Source: Sulfitobacter sp. HGT1
Lineage (GTDB): Bacteria > Pseudomonadota > Alphaproteobacteria > Rhodobacterales > Rhodobacteraceae
DNA: 64,000 nucleotides
NCBI RefSeq assembly: GCF_013282155.1
Contig: NZ_BLWI01000004.1
Span: 28,915-92,914 of the forward strand
Reading direction: 5' to 3'
Of the stretch, positions 17,293 through 26,296 are shown one piece after another (the stretch's first letter is position 1; each line of letters begins with the position of its first letter). The notes beneath the pieces are model-generated. The model ran no database searches. It had not been told where the DNA came from and worked only from the letters and a program-made list of their open reading frames with translations. The position numbers were made by a program, and so were the translations under genes.

Positions 17293-18165
17293 ATGATCGA
17301 CTTTGATAAAATTCGCGCCATTGATTTTCACACCCATGCCGAAGAACCCTGTGGCTGTCATTCGGATGACGGATACGATGATCTGCAATCCACCATGGCC
17401 AGCTATTTCGGTGCCCCTTGGAAGCACCCCCCGACGGTGCAGGAAACCGCCGCACATTACCGCGAACAAAACATCGCCGCCGTGATCTTTCCCGTCGATG
17501 CCGAACGCGAGACCGGATACCGCCGCTATAAGAACGAGGAAGTCGCCGCCATCGCCGCAGAAAATGACGATGTGCTGATCCCCTTTGCGTCAATCGACCC
17601 CTGGAAGGGCAAGATGGGCGTGCGCGAGGCGCGGCGCCTGATCAAGGATTTCGGCATCAAGGGGTTCAAGTTTCACCCCACGATGCAGGGTTTCTTCCCC
17701 AATGACCGCATCGCCTATCCCCTGTACGAAGCCATCGCCGAAGAAGGTGGCATTGCGCTGTTTCACACAGGGCAAACCGGTGTCGGATCAGGGATGCCCG
17801 GCGGCAACGGCATGCGGCTGAAATATTCGAACCCGATGTATATGGATGATGTCGCCGTTGATTTCCCAGATCTGAAAATCATCCTCGCGCATCCCAGCTT
17901 TCCCTGGCAGGAAGAGGCGCTGTCGGTCGCGCAGCACAAGCCCAACGTTTATATCGACATGTCCGGTTGGTCGCCGAAATACTTCCCTGACATTCTGGTG
18001 CGCTACGCCAATTCGATCCTCAAGAAAAAGATGCTGTTCGGATCGGACTGGCCTATGATCTCGCCCGAACGCTGGTTGGCCGATTTCGAGAAAATCGCGA
18101 TCAAAGATGAAGTCCGCCCGCTAATTCTCAAGGAAAACGCGATGCGGTTGCTGGGGGCAAGCTAG
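17293..18165 (+). CDS. Amidohydrolase_2 family hydrolase/decarboxylase
   Basis: A 290-residue TIM-barrel metal enzyme (PF04909). The metal motif DFHTH (H13, H15) is at the N-terminus, a FHTGQTGVGSG segment lies in the middle, and FGSDWPM near the C-terminus carries the last metal-binding Asp. The family includes ACMSD-type decarboxylases, 4-oxalomesaconate hydratase and various hydrolases. The ATG at 17293 follows AGAGGGG; an upstream in-frame ATG at 17212 would read through the palindrome and is less likely. It is convergent with the enamidase gene, the two stops lying in one hairpin. Confidence 0.82.
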   Translation: MIDFDKIRAIDFHTHAEEPCGCHSDDGYDDLQSTMASYFGAPWKHPPTVQETAAHYREQNIAAVIFPVDAERETGYRRYKNEEVAAIAAENDDVLIPFASIDPWKGKMGVREARRLIKDFGIKGFKFHPTMQGFFPNDRIAYPLYEAIAEEGGIALFHTGQTGVGSGMPGGNGMRLKYSNPMYMDDVAVDFPDLKIILAHPSFPWQEEALSVAQHKPNVYIDMSGWSPKYFPDILVRYANSILKKKMLFGSDWPMISPERWLADFEKIAIKDEVRPLILKENAMRLLGAS

Positions 18166-18182
18166 GGGCGCTTACGCCCCTA
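18163..18182. terminator. Hairpin shared by two convergent stop codons
   Basis: An eight-base perfect stem TAGGGGCG / CGCCCCTA with the loop CTTA lies between two convergent genes. It contains the TAG of the amidohydrolase and the TAA of the enamidase. No T run follows on either strand, so it would be a weak intrinsic terminator or an mRNA 3-prime protecting structure for both transcripts. Confidence 0.5.
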
Positions 18183-19362
18183 CCGTTCCTGTCACCAGCT
18201 CGGGCAGACGCGTGGCCGGCGGCGTATTCCGGCTGCGCTGGCTGCGCACGATGCCATCAATCACCATCATGCCGACACCGGGCAGGTTGCCCTGTTGCAC
18301 CGATTCCAGCAGGTTCTTGCCCGGCGCATGTTGCGCCTGATCCATAATCACAAAATCAGCGGCTTTGCCTGCCTCGATCAATCCGGTGTCCAGCTTGCGC
18401 TGCCGCGCCGTGTTGCCATTGGCAAAGCAGAACGCAATCTCGGCCGGGATATCGCCCAGCGACGACAGCAGCGCCACCATTCGCATAATCCCAAGCGGCT
18501 GCACACCAGACCCCGCAGGCCCATCAGTGCCCAAGATCAGCTGGTCCAGCTTGCCCAATTCACGCGCGGTGTTCAGCGTCAGCAAAGCGGCGCGTTCATT
18601 GCCGTTATGCACAATCTCAAGGGCGGCCTTGCAGCCTTCGCAGATGCAAATGATCTGATCGTCGGGCAGGGCAGTATGCCCGCCGTTGATGTGGCCCACC
18701 ACATCGGTGCCGGTTTCCAGCACCATATCCGCGTCGATCAACCCCGATCCGGGGATCGACGGGCCGCCGGTGTGGATCGTGCTTTGCATACCGTATTTAC
18801 GCGCCCAGCCGACCATCTCGTTCGCGGTCTTGCCGTCCTTGACCGTGCCAAGGCCGACCTCGCCGATCAGCGTGACACCGGCTTCGCCCATCTGGCGGAA
18901 ATGATGTTCCTCCAGCCCTTGTTGCAGCAGGGGCGCGCCCGCGTGCACCTTGACGCCCGAAGGCCGGAAGTTTTCGTACCAGCGCTGCGCCGCAATCGCC
19001 ATCGCGACGGTGCCAACCGGATCGTTGGGCCGCCCCGGCATATGCACCTCGCCCGCCGAAATCAGCGTGGTTACACCGCCATGCAGGGTCGAATCGATCC
19101 AGCCCAACTGCTGTTGGCGCGGGGTGTAATCGCCCACCACCGGATGCACGTGGCTGTCGATCAATCCGGGCGCAAGGGTTGCGCCATGGGCGTCGATCAA
19201 GGTTGTCGCCCCTTCGCAATCCATGTCCTTTTCCGCGCCCCATTCGGAGATCTTGCCATCAATCGCGATCAGGCAATCCCCGTCAAAAATGGGTTCCTCC
19301 ATCTTGCCAGACAGGATCATGCCAATATTTCGGATCACAAGCTTTGCGGGGGTGTCAGACAT
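18172..19362 (-). CDS. ena: Enamidase-like amidohydrolase (6-oxo-tetrahydronicotinate hydrolase)
   Basis: A 396-residue binuclear-metal amidohydrolase. It follows remembered Eubacterium barkeri enamidase closely along its length: VIRNIGMILSG near the N-terminus, GDYTPRQ, LHGGVTTLISAG, RPSGVKVHAGA, GEVGLGT, HTGGPSIPGS, HINGG and SRNTPPA near the C-terminus. Likely metal ligands are H71, H73, E168, H197 and H224. In E. barkeri the enzyme opens 1,4,5,6-tetrahydro-6-oxonicotinate to 2-formylglutarate with loss of ammonia. It is divergent from the ferredoxin reductase gene and next to a 6-hydroxynicotinate reductase-like gene, which supports the assignment. N-methylated or picolinate-type analogues cannot be excluded. 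The ATG at 19362 (AAAGGCG upstream) is preferred over one 15 bases earlier. Confidence 0.88.
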   Translation of the reverse strand: MSDTPAKLVIRNIGMILSGKMEEPIFDGDCLIAIDGKISEWGAEKDMDCEGATTLIDAHGATLAPGLIDSHVHPVVGDYTPRQQQLGWIDSTLHGGVTTLISAGEVHMPGRPNDPVGTVAMAIAAQRWYENFRPSGVKVHAGAPLLQQGLEEHHFRQMGEAGVTLIGEVGLGTVKDGKTANEMVGWARKYGMQSTIHTGGPSIPGSGLIDADMVLETGTDVVGHINGGHTALPDDQIICICEGCKAALEIVHNGNERAALLTLNTARELGKLDQLILGTDGPAGSGVQPLGIMRMVALLSSLGDIPAEIAFCFANGNTARQRKLDTGLIEAGKAADFVIMDQAQHAPGKNLLESVQQGNLPGVGMMVIDGIVRSQRSRNTPPATRLPELVTGTVGA

Positions 19363-19433
19363 GGGTTCGCCTTTCAAGCATCTGGTTTCATTTGAACGCT
19401 AACAGAAAATTCAAACGGATCAAGATGAAACGC

Positions 19434-19469
19434 TTGACAGTTTTTCATATGTATACAAACAATATATCC
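19434..19469 (+). promoter_or_regulatory. Promoter region with repeated motif, reductase/enamidase spacer
   Basis: TTGACA at 19434-19439 resembles a -35 box. A 19-base motif GTATACAAACAATATATCC at 19451-19469 matches 16 of 19 bases with one at 20347-20365 upstream of the molybdenum hydroxylase genes. The site lies in the spacer of the divergent enamidase and ferredoxin reductase genes. It is a candidate activator/repressor site for the pyridine-type pathway; the spacing to -35 differs between the two copies. Confidence 0.4.
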
Positions 19470-19490
19470 AACCGTTGAAAAGGATTCCGC

Positions 19491-20297
19491 ATGGACAGCG
19501 CAGCACCAATCGACACTCCGTTTCCGATCCCCGCAGGGGTCTTTGCCCAAACCGTGACGCAGGTGCAGCATTACACTGACAGCCTGTTCCGTTTTCGCAT
19601 CACACGGCCTGACAGCTTTCGTTTCCGGTCAGGTGAGTTTGTGATGATCGGCCTGCCGAATGCCGAAAAGCCCGTGTTCAGGGCCTATTCCGTCGCATCG
19701 CCATCCTGGGACGAAGAAGTTGAATTTTATTCGATCAAGGTGCCCGACGGCCCGCTTACCGAACATCTGCAAAAGCTTCAGGCGGGCGATACGGTGTTGA
19801 TGCGGCGCAAGCCCACGGGCACATTGGTGAATGACGCGCTGCTGCCCGGCAAACGGTTGTGGATGTTCGCCACCGGCACCGGGGTTGCGCCTTTTGCGTC
19901 GATCATCCGCGATCCGGAAACCTACGAAAAATTCGACGACCTGATCCTGTGCCACACCTGCCGCACCGCAGGGGAGTTGACCTATTCACGCGAGTTGGTT
20001 GAAAGCCTTAAGGCGGACCCGCTGATCGGAGAGTTTGCACAGCGTTTAACCCTGTACGACACACTGACCCGAGAGGATTGGCCGCGCATGGGCCGGCAGA
20101 CCGATCTGATGGCGTCGGGCAAAATCTTTGCCGATCTGGGCGTGCCTGCGATCAATCCCGAAACCGATCGGGGGATGATCTGTGGGTCGATGGAAATGCT
20201 GGCCGACACTAAAGCAGCGCTTGAAGGGTTCGGCCTTGAGGAAGGGGCCAACAACCGCCCCGCCACTTTTGTGGTCGAAAAGGCTTTTGTCGGATAG
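19491..20297 (+). CDS. Ferredoxin--NADP+ reductase (FPR type)
   Basis: A 268-residue flavoprotein of the bacterial FPR subclass that exchanges electrons between NADPH and ferredoxin. FAD binding uses FRAYSVAS (63-70), NADP binding uses FATGTGVAPFAS, and the protein ends FVVEKAFVG, the usual FPR C-terminus. Length fits the family (about 258-270). The ATG follows AAAAGGA. Because 6-hydroxynicotinate reductase is ferredoxin-dependent, a reductase in the same cluster would supply reduced ferredoxin. It could also serve the Rieske oxygenase at 28.1 kb. No ferredoxin gene is seen nearby. Confidence 0.9.
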   Translation: MDSAAPIDTPFPIPAGVFAQTVTQVQHYTDSLFRFRITRPDSFRFRSGEFVMIGLPNAEKPVFRAYSVASPSWDEEVEFYSIKVPDGPLTEHLQKLQAGDTVLMRRKPTGTLVNDALLPGKRLWMFATGTGVAPFASIIRDPETYEKFDDLILCHTCRTAGELTYSRELVESLKADPLIGEFAQRLTLYDTLTREDWPRMGRQTDLMASGKIFADLGVPAINPETDRGMICGSMEMLADTKAALEGFGLEEGANNRPATFVVEKAFVG

Positions 20298-20314
20298 CGC
20301 GGCCGCGAATTGAT

Positions 20315-20365
20315 TTGACAGAAACCGCCACATCGAATTCTTATTCGTACACCAACAATATTTCC
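20315..20365 (+). promoter_or_regulatory. Promoter region with repeated motif before the Mo hydroxylase
   Basis: TTGACA is at 20315-20320 and the motif GTACACCAACAATATTTCC at 20347-20365, in the 90-base gap before the FAD-subunit gene. The motif is nearly the same as that at 19451-19469; a shorter form occurs inverted at 27984-27997. This supports shared control of the reductase, hydroxylase and Rieske/MarR genes. Confidence 0.4.
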
Positions 20366-20387
20366 GCCAGTCAGGAGCACACACCCC

Positions 20388-21224
20388 ATGAGCTATATCA
20401 CCGCGACCACGCTTGAGGATGCGCTGACGGCTTTGACCGCGGGGCCCGCGTCGATCATCGCCGGGGGGACAGACTGGTTTCCTGCGCAAGGTGATCGTCA
20501 TTTCGACGGAACGCTGATTGATATCTCACGACTGACTGACTTGCGCGGCGTCTCGCGCACAGACACAGGCTGGCGGATCGGGGCCGCAACAACCTGGACG
20601 GACATCATCAAGGCCGATCTGCCGCCTGCCTTTAACGGGCTGAAACTGGCCGCCCGCGAAGTCGGGTCGGTGCAAATCCAGAACACCGGTACAATCGCGG
20701 GCAACTTGTGCAACGCCTCCCCCGCCGCTGACGGGGTGCCGCCGTTGTTGACGCTGGATGCCGGGGTCGAACTGACCTCGCCCCACGGCACGCGCCAGAT
20801 GCCTTTGCACGCGTTCTTGCAAGGTGTGCGCAAGACTGACCGTGCCGCCGATGAAATTCTGACAGCGATCCACATTCCAGACCTGCCTAACGGGTCCATG
20901 GGCAGCTTTGTGAAACTTGGGGCCCGCAAATATCTGGTCATCTCGATCTGCATGGTTGCCGTGGTTTTGCGGGTTGAGCGCGGATTAGTCTCTGATATCC
21001 GCATCGCCATCGGTGCGGCCTCCCCTGTTGCGCAGCGGTTGACCACGCTTGAGGATGCATTGCGCGGCCTACCGCCCGGTGATCTGCAAAACGCCGTGAC
21101 GGGTGATCTGATCCGCGGGCTGACCCCCATCACAGACGTCCGCGCCAGCGCCGATTATCGCCAGACCGCAGCAACGCAGGTGATCCGCCGCGCCATCGCC
21201 CTTGCCTTGGAAGGAACCGCCTGA
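20388..21224 (+). CDS. Molybdenum hydroxylase FAD-binding subunit
   Basis: A 278-residue FAD subunit (CoxM/XdhB type) of a xanthine-oxidase-family hydroxylase. The flavin pyrophosphate loop IIAGGTDWFP is near residues 24-33, and TIAGNLCNASPAADG near 103-117 is the second conserved flavin-contact segment. The CO-dehydrogenase-type C-terminal domain follows. It passes electrons from the Fe-S/Mo subunit, encoded immediately downstream with a one-base stop/start overlap, to an acceptor. In this context the complex probably hydroxylates a pyridine ring carbon next to the nitrogen. Confidence 0.9.
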   Translation: MSYITATTLEDALTALTAGPASIIAGGTDWFPAQGDRHFDGTLIDISRLTDLRGVSRTDTGWRIGAATTWTDIIKADLPPAFNGLKLAAREVGSVQIQNTGTIAGNLCNASPAADGVPPLLTLDAGVELTSPHGTRQMPLHAFLQGVRKTDRAADEILTAIHIPDLPNGSMGSFVKLGARKYLVISICMVAVVLRVERGLVSDIRIAIGAASPVAQRLTTLEDALRGLPPGDLQNAVTGDLIRGLTPITDVRASADYRQTAATQVIRRAIALALEGTA

Positions 21225-23971
21225 TGGACAAATCTGCCGCCACACGCATCACGTCATTCACGCTGAACGGGGAAATCGTGCAGGTTGAACCGACACCGGG
21301 CGAACGTCTATCCCATTCCCTGCGCGAACGTCTGGACCGCAAAGACGTCAAGATCGGCTGCAACGCGGGCGATTGCGGCGCGTGCACAGTGTTGGTCGAC
21401 GGCGCGCCCGTTTGCGCCTGTCTGATGGCCACGCAACAGGCAACGGGCCGCAAGGTCGAGACGCTTGCCGGACTGGTCAAAGCCGACCCAGACGCGCAGG
21501 CGTTAATGGAAAGCTTTCAGCACCACCAAGCCGCCCAATGCGGAATTTGCACGCCCGGCATGATGGTGTCAGCCGTCGCCCTGCTGCGTGCGGAGCCACA
21601 ACCGACCGATGCGCAGGTTCAAGACGCGCTTGGCGGTGTTTTGTGTCGCTGTACCGGCTATCGCAAAATTATCGACGCCGTCGTGGGTGCTCATGCCGCC
21701 GATCAACTGATCAAAGCCCCGACCGAACTTGGCCATAACGCCCGCCGGTTCGACGGGCTGGCCAAGGTGGACGGGTCCGAGAAATTTGGCGATGATGTTG
21801 CCCCTGCCGGTGCGCTGGTCGCCCGCGTGATCCGTTCGCCCTATCCCTCGGCCAGTTTCACCTTTGGCGATCTTGAGGCATGGCAGGCTAAATACAGTGG
21901 AATAGAGACTGTTTTGACAGCCAAGGACGTGCCCGGCCTGAATGCTTTCGGCGTTATCCCCAGCTTCATTGACCAGCCCGTCTTTGCTGTCAGCCATATC
22001 CGTTTCCGTGGCGAAGCGGTTGCATGCGTGGTGGGCGACGCAGGCACCATCGCCGCGCTGGATCTGGCAAGCTTTCCGGTGGAGTGGACCCCGCAAACCA
22101 CCTTGTCCGACATTGATGACGCCATCGCCCCCGATGCCCCGCTGCTGTTTGACGACCGCAAAGGCAACATCATGTGCGGCGGTTTTGTGCAATGCGGCGA
22201 TGCAGATGCGGCGCTTGAGGCTGCGGATGTTACGGTCGAGGCAAACTATAAAACCAGCTTTGTCGAACATGGCTATATCGAGCCGGAGGCAGGCTTTGCC
22301 GAGATGGTGGATGGCCGCCTGCATGTCCATGCCTGCACCCAAGCACCGGGGATGGACCGCGAAACTCTGGCCGCCATCATGAACATGCCGATGGCCGATA
22401 TCCGTATTGTCCCGACAGCGGTCGGCGGCGGGTTCGGGTCGAAAATCGACGTTTCCTTGCAGCCCTTTATTGCACTTGCTGCGATGAAAACCGGCAAACC
22501 CGTGCGCATGACCTATTCACGCAATGAAACCATGCAATCGACCACCAAACGCCACCCCGCCCAGATCAAGATCAAGGTCGGTGCAAAGGCCGATGGCACC
22601 TTGTCCGGGTTGCGTTTTGACGGTGATTTCAACACCGGTGCCTATGCCAGTTGGGGGCCGACCGTGGCGAACCGCGTGCCGGTCCATGCCTCTGGTCCCT
22701 ACCGGATCGACGATTACCGCGCGCGCAGCCGTGCGGTGCATACCCATTGCCCCCCTTCGGGTGCATTTCGCGGCTTTGGCGTGCCGCAGTCCGCTATCGC
22801 GCAGGAAACCGTTTTTGATCTGCTGGCTGAAAAGCTGGGGATAGACCCGCTGGATTTCCGCCTGAAGAACGCGCTGGAAGATCATGTTCCGACCGTCTGC
22901 GGCCAGGTGTTTGACCAAGGCGTCGGCATCAAAGCCTGCCTTGAGGCGCTGCGCCCCGCCTGGGAAGATGCCAAATCCGAATGTGCTGCATTCAACGCAA
23001 CCAACACCACGCATAAACGCGGGGTTGGCATTGCCAGCGCTTGGTATGGTTGCGGAAATACATCTTTGCCCAACCCCTCTACGATCAAGGCGGGCTTGCG
23101 TGCCGATGGCGCGGTGGTGTTGCATCAAGGGGCGTTGGACATCGGACAAGGCTCTAACACGGTCATTCCACAGATTTTTGCCAAGGCGCTTGGCGTGTCG
23201 ATTGACGGGGTGACCCTGCTGGGTGCCGACACCGACATCACGCCAGACGCGGGCAAAACATCGGCCTCGCGCCAGACGTTTGTGTCGGGCAATGCCGCCC
23301 TGAAAGCGGGCGAAACCCTGCGCAGCGAGATTTTGCGGCAGGCCAATGCAGGCCCGGACGCCACGATCACCTTGGAAACTGGGCAGGTGATCGTGACCGA
23401 AGCAGGCCGCACGCAAACCCTTGATCTGTCGCGGCTTGATCCGAACGCCGAAGGCTATGTGTTGATGGCGCAGGAAACCTATGATCCGCCGATCAAACCG
23501 CTGGATGAAAACGGGCAGGGCGTCCCCTATGCGCAATTCGGATACGCCGCACATCTGGTAGTGGTCGAGGTCGATATCGTCCTTGGCCTGTGCAAACCCC
23601 TGCGTTTTGTTGCCGCCCATGACGTGGGCCGCGCGATCAACCCGCTGCTGGTTGAAGGGCAAGTGCAAGGCGGCATCGCCCAAGGTCTGGGCATGGCGCT
23701 GATGGAAGAATATATCCCCGGCCGGACCGAGAACCTGCACGACTATCTGATCCCCACGATTGGCGATATTCCCCCGATACAGACCCTGATATTGGAAATC
23801 GCAGATGCCCACGGCCCTTATGGTGCCAAGGGTCTGGGCGAACATGTGTTGATCCCCACCGCACCTGCGATATTCAACGCGATCTATCACGCGACAGGCG
23901 CAAAAGTGACCCACGCCCCCGCAACCCCCACGCGCCTGCGCGCCGCCCTAAAGGAGGCCGGACATGCCTGA
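21224..23971 (+). CDS. Molybdenum hydroxylase, fused [2Fe-2S] and Mo-cofactor subunit
   Basis: A 915-residue fusion. Residues about 10-90 are a plant-type [2Fe-2S] domain (C46, C51, C54, then C64 or C66). About 95-165 is the four-helix [2Fe-2S] domain (C106, C109, C141, C143). From about 170 on is the molybdopterin-binding part with VGGGFGSKID near 400, GAFRGFG near 511 and the catalytic Glu in GAKGLGE (E873). In most related hydroxylases the Fe-S and Mo parts are separate small and large subunits, so this is a two-gene rather than three-gene enzyme. The neighbours (reductase and enamidase) suggest nicotinate or another pyridine carboxylate as substrate; this is inference. Its end overlaps the next gene by 8 bases. 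Confidence 0.88.
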   Translation: MDKSAATRITSFTLNGEIVQVEPTPGERLSHSLRERLDRKDVKIGCNAGDCGACTVLVDGAPVCACLMATQQATGRKVETLAGLVKADPDAQALMESFQHHQAAQCGICTPGMMVSAVALLRAEPQPTDAQVQDALGGVLCRCTGYRKIIDAVVGAHAADQLIKAPTELGHNARRFDGLAKVDGSEKFGDDVAPAGALVARVIRSPYPSASFTFGDLEAWQAKYSGIETVLTAKDVPGLNAFGVIPSFIDQPVFAVSHIRFRGEAVACVVGDAGTIAALDLASFPVEWTPQTTLSDIDDAIAPDAPLLFDDRKGNIMCGGFVQCGDADAALEAADVTVEANYKTSFVEHGYIEPEAGFAEMVDGRLHVHACTQAPGMDRETLAAIMNMPMADIRIVPTAVGGGFGSKIDVSLQPFIALAAMKTGKPVRMTYSRNETMQSTTKRHPAQIKIKVGAKADGTLSGLRFDGDFNTGAYASWGPTVANRVPVHASGPYRIDDYRARSRAVHTHCPPSGAFRGFGVPQSAIAQETVFDLLAEKLGIDPLDFRLKNALEDHVPTVCGQVFDQGVGIKACLEALRPAWEDAKSECAAFNATNTTHKRGVGIASAWYGCGNTSLPNPSTIKAGLRADGAVVLHQGALDIGQGSNTVIPQIFAKALGVSIDGVTLLGADTDITPDAGKTSASRQTFVSGNAALKAGETLRSEILRQANAGPDATITLETGQVIVTEAGRTQTLDLSRLDPNAEGYVLMAQETYDPPIKPLDENGQGVPYAQFGYAAHLVVVEVDIVLGLCKPLRFVAAHDVGRAINPLLVEGQVQGGIAQGLGMALMEEYIPGRTENLHDYLIPTIGDIPPIQTLILEIADAHGPYGAKGLGEHVLIPTAPAIFNAIYHATGAKVTHAPATPTRLRAALKEAGHA

Positions 23972-25451
23972 TGACCTGCGCGACCAAAAGCCCGAAAAAA
24001 TCCGCTGCGATGCATGCCCCGTCATGTGCTTTATTGCCGAAGGTAAATCCGGTGCCTGTGACCGCTATGCCAATCATGCGGGCGAACTGGTCCGGCTTGA
24101 CCCGCTGACTGTCATCCAGTCCGGGGCCAAGGCTGTGGCTTTCCTTGACCAAGGCAACAATGCACAGGATTGGGATGGCGACGTCATTCAGGGCGGGCGC
24201 GATTTCGTGACTGCCGTTGGGGCCGGCACGACATACCCCGACTATAAACCAGCCCCCTTTATCGTCAGCCAAGAGGTCGAAGGCGTCGATATGGTCACCG
24301 TCGTGACCGAGGGCATATTTTCGTACTGCGGCGTCAAAGTGAAAATCGACACCGACCGCCATATCGGCGACGAACGTGCCGTGGTGCGGGTGGATGGCGA
24401 GGCAATCGGCCATGTGATGACCTCTGAATACGGGTCGAAAATGCTGTCCCTAGGCGGTGTTGAACATCTTACGGGGGGCTCCAAGAAAGAAGGCCGCGTG
24501 ACCTGCGATGCGCTGTTGCGTCTGTGCAATCGCGAGGCCGTCGAGATGACGATTGACGGCGGCGTGCACATGATCGTCGAGGCAGGCAAGGCCCCCGTCA
24601 TCAACGGTACCCCCGAGAAACTTATGCGCGTCGGCTGCGGGTCTGCCACCATCGGCATGTTCGCCAAACAATGGCATGGCCATGTGGACGAAGTCGTTGT
24701 TGTTGACGACCACATTACCGGAGTCCTTAGCGAACACGAGGCGGGCAAGGGGCTGGACATGACCCCGTCGGGCATCCGCATCAACGGGCGCCGCTCGACC
24801 CCCGGACGGTATTTTCAGGTCGCTGACCCCGGCACCGGTTGGGGCGGCACCGATGTCGAAGACCCGCTGACCATCCTGCGCCCCGCGGACCCCAAGCGCG
24901 CGTGGCCCGGACTGCGGCTGTTGATGATCTCGACCACAGGCGAACAATGGGCGTATTTCATCCTTGACGACGATCTGGTTCCGCAACCCGCCGAGATCAC
25001 GCCGGAACTGCTGGTCGTCGCAGAACGGATCGCGGAAAACTGCGAACCGTCGCTGTGTTCGGTGCTGTTCATGGGCGGTGCTGGCGGGTCTTTGCGGGCC
25101 GGTGTTACCGAAAACCCCGTGCGCCTGACCCGGTCGGTCAAGGAATCCCTGACCCATGTGTCTTGTGGCGGGGCCGAGGCATACGTCTGGCCCGGCGGTG
25201 GGATCACGGTGATGGTTGACGTGATGGACATGCCGACGAATTCATTCGGATATGTGCCAACGCCCGCGCTGGTCGCCCCCATCGAATTCACCCTGCGCCG
25301 CGAAGATTACGGCACCCTTGGCGGGCATATGGAGCATATCCAGCCAGTCGCGGAAGTCGTCACCCGTGACGTCCGCCGTGTCGCGCAACTGGCCCTGCAA
25401 TCCGACCCGAATGATCGCGAAAACTATGGCTGGGCGAAAGGCGATAAATGA
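23964..25451 (+). CDS. hnr: 6-Hydroxynicotinate reductase-like Fe-S protein
   Basis: A 495-residue protein recognised as the Hnr family. Near its N-terminus is a cysteine set C15-x2-C18-x3-C22-x9-C32 that can bind a [4Fe-4S] cluster. Long glycine-rich segments such as MRVGCGSATIG and FMGGAGGSLRAGV follow. In E. barkeri the enzyme uses reduced ferredoxin to reduce the 6-hydroxypyridine ring to 1,4,5,6-tetrahydro-6-oxonicotinate, the substrate of enamidase. It overlaps the Mo hydroxylase by 8 bases and the UPF0280 gene by 4, so it is co-translated with both. The exact ring substrate could be a different hydroxypyridine carboxylate. Confidence 0.85.
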   Translation: MPDDLRDQKPEKIRCDACPVMCFIAEGKSGACDRYANHAGELVRLDPLTVIQSGAKAVAFLDQGNNAQDWDGDVIQGGRDFVTAVGAGTTYPDYKPAPFIVSQEVEGVDMVTVVTEGIFSYCGVKVKIDTDRHIGDERAVVRVDGEAIGHVMTSEYGSKMLSLGGVEHLTGGSKKEGRVTCDALLRLCNREAVEMTIDGGVHMIVEAGKAPVINGTPEKLMRVGCGSATIGMFAKQWHGHVDEVVVVDDHITGVLSEHEAGKGLDMTPSGIRINGRRSTPGRYFQVADPGTGWGGTDVEDPLTILRPADPKRAWPGLRLLMISTTGEQWAYFILDDDLVPQPAEITPELLVVAERIAENCEPSLCSVLFMGGAGGSLRAGVTENPVRLTRSVKESLTHVSCGGAEAYVWPGGGITVMVDVMDMPTNSFGYVPTPALVAPIEFTLRREDYGTLGGHMEHIQPVAEVVTRDVRRVAQLALQSDPNDRENYGWAKGDK

Positions 25452-26296
25452 ACGCCCAAGCCGCCCTTTTGCCCGGCAACAGGTTGCATTTGTCACACGG
25501 GCCGATCGACCTGATCATCGGGGCGGATGGTGCGCGCGATACGGCCTTTCGTGCGGCTTTTGCCAGGTTCGAGACTGTTTTGAGCGAATTGACGGCCGAA
25601 CTGCCGCTGCTGCGCCAACCTGTCAGTACCAAGCCCGAAGGCAAGATCGCCCGCCGCATGTACCGCGCAGCACTGCCCCATGCCGACGGGCTGACCACGC
25701 CAATGATCTGCGTCGCCGGTGCCGTCGCCCAAGAGGTGCTGGCAGCCATGGTCAACGCCGCGGACCTGACACGCGCTTATGTGAACAACGGTGGCGACAT
25801 TGCACTGCATCTAACCGATGAGGCCACGTTCAAGATTGCCATTGCATCGCCCGACGGCCAGAACCTTGGCACGGTCACGATTGCCAGCACCGATCCCATG
25901 CGCGGGATCGCCACCAGCGGGCAACGCGGTCGCAGCCTTAGCCTAGGGATTGCCGATGCCGTGACCGTCCTGGCGCGCTCTGCCTGTGGTGCCGATGCGG
26001 CCGCCACCAAGCTCGGCAATGCCGTTGATCTGCCCGATCACCCCGCCATAAAACGCGCCCCCGCCTTCAGCCTGCAAGACGATAGCGATCTGGGAAACAC
26101 CCCCGTTGTCACCCATGTTGGACGCCTGTCGCAATCAGATGTTGCGCGCGCCCTGCAACGCGGTGAAACTGCGGCCAACATGATGCGCGATGCACGGCTG
26201 ATCGACGGGGCGGCGATGTTCTTACAAGGTCAAAGCCGAACCACCGGACTGCCCGAACAAATGAAACACCTAACGAAAGACCCGCAAAATGCCTGA
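25448..26296 (+). CDS. UPF0280 family protein, ApbE-related
   Basis: A 282-residue member of UPF0280, a family distantly related to ApbE flavin transferases. Visible segments are RMYRAALPHADG near 75, an AGAVAQEVLAAM region near 95-105, AYVNNGGDIALHL near 112-124 (similar to the ApbE VNxGGD segment) and MRGIATSGQRGRSLSLGIADAV near 150-170, which parallels the ApbE substrate region with its late Ser and Asp. It overlaps hnr by 4 bases and the first DUF1185 gene by 8. A likely role is attaching or supplying flavin to Hnr, since covalent flavin has been reported for that enzyme (inference; no function is proven for the family). Confidence 0.8.
   Translation: MNAQAALLPGNRLHLSHGPIDLIIGADGARDTAFRAAFARFETVLSELTAELPLLRQPVSTKPEGKIARRMYRAALPHADGLTTPMICVAGAVAQEVLAAMVNAADLTRAYVNNGGDIALHLTDEATFKIAIASPDGQNLGTVTIASTDPMRGIATSGQRGRSLSLGIADAVTVLARSACGADAAATKLGNAVDLPDHPAIKRAPAFSLQDDSDLGNTPVVTHVGRLSQSDVARALQRGETAANMMRDARLIDGAAMFLQGQSRTTGLPEQMKHLTKDPQNA

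Noticed and set aside
22517..23914. Long open frame of 465 codons on the minus strand inside the Mo hydroxylase gene
   Set aside because: It is the antisense of a well-supported enzyme with complete motifs. Its protein has no recognisable motif and is rich in His, Arg and Gln, as expected for an antisense frame in GC-rich DNA.
24622..24660. GSAT segment of the Hnr-like protein as an ApbE-type flavin attachment motif
   Set aside because: It resembles the SGAT core only loosely and lacks the usual preceding Asp pattern, so it is not listed as a site.
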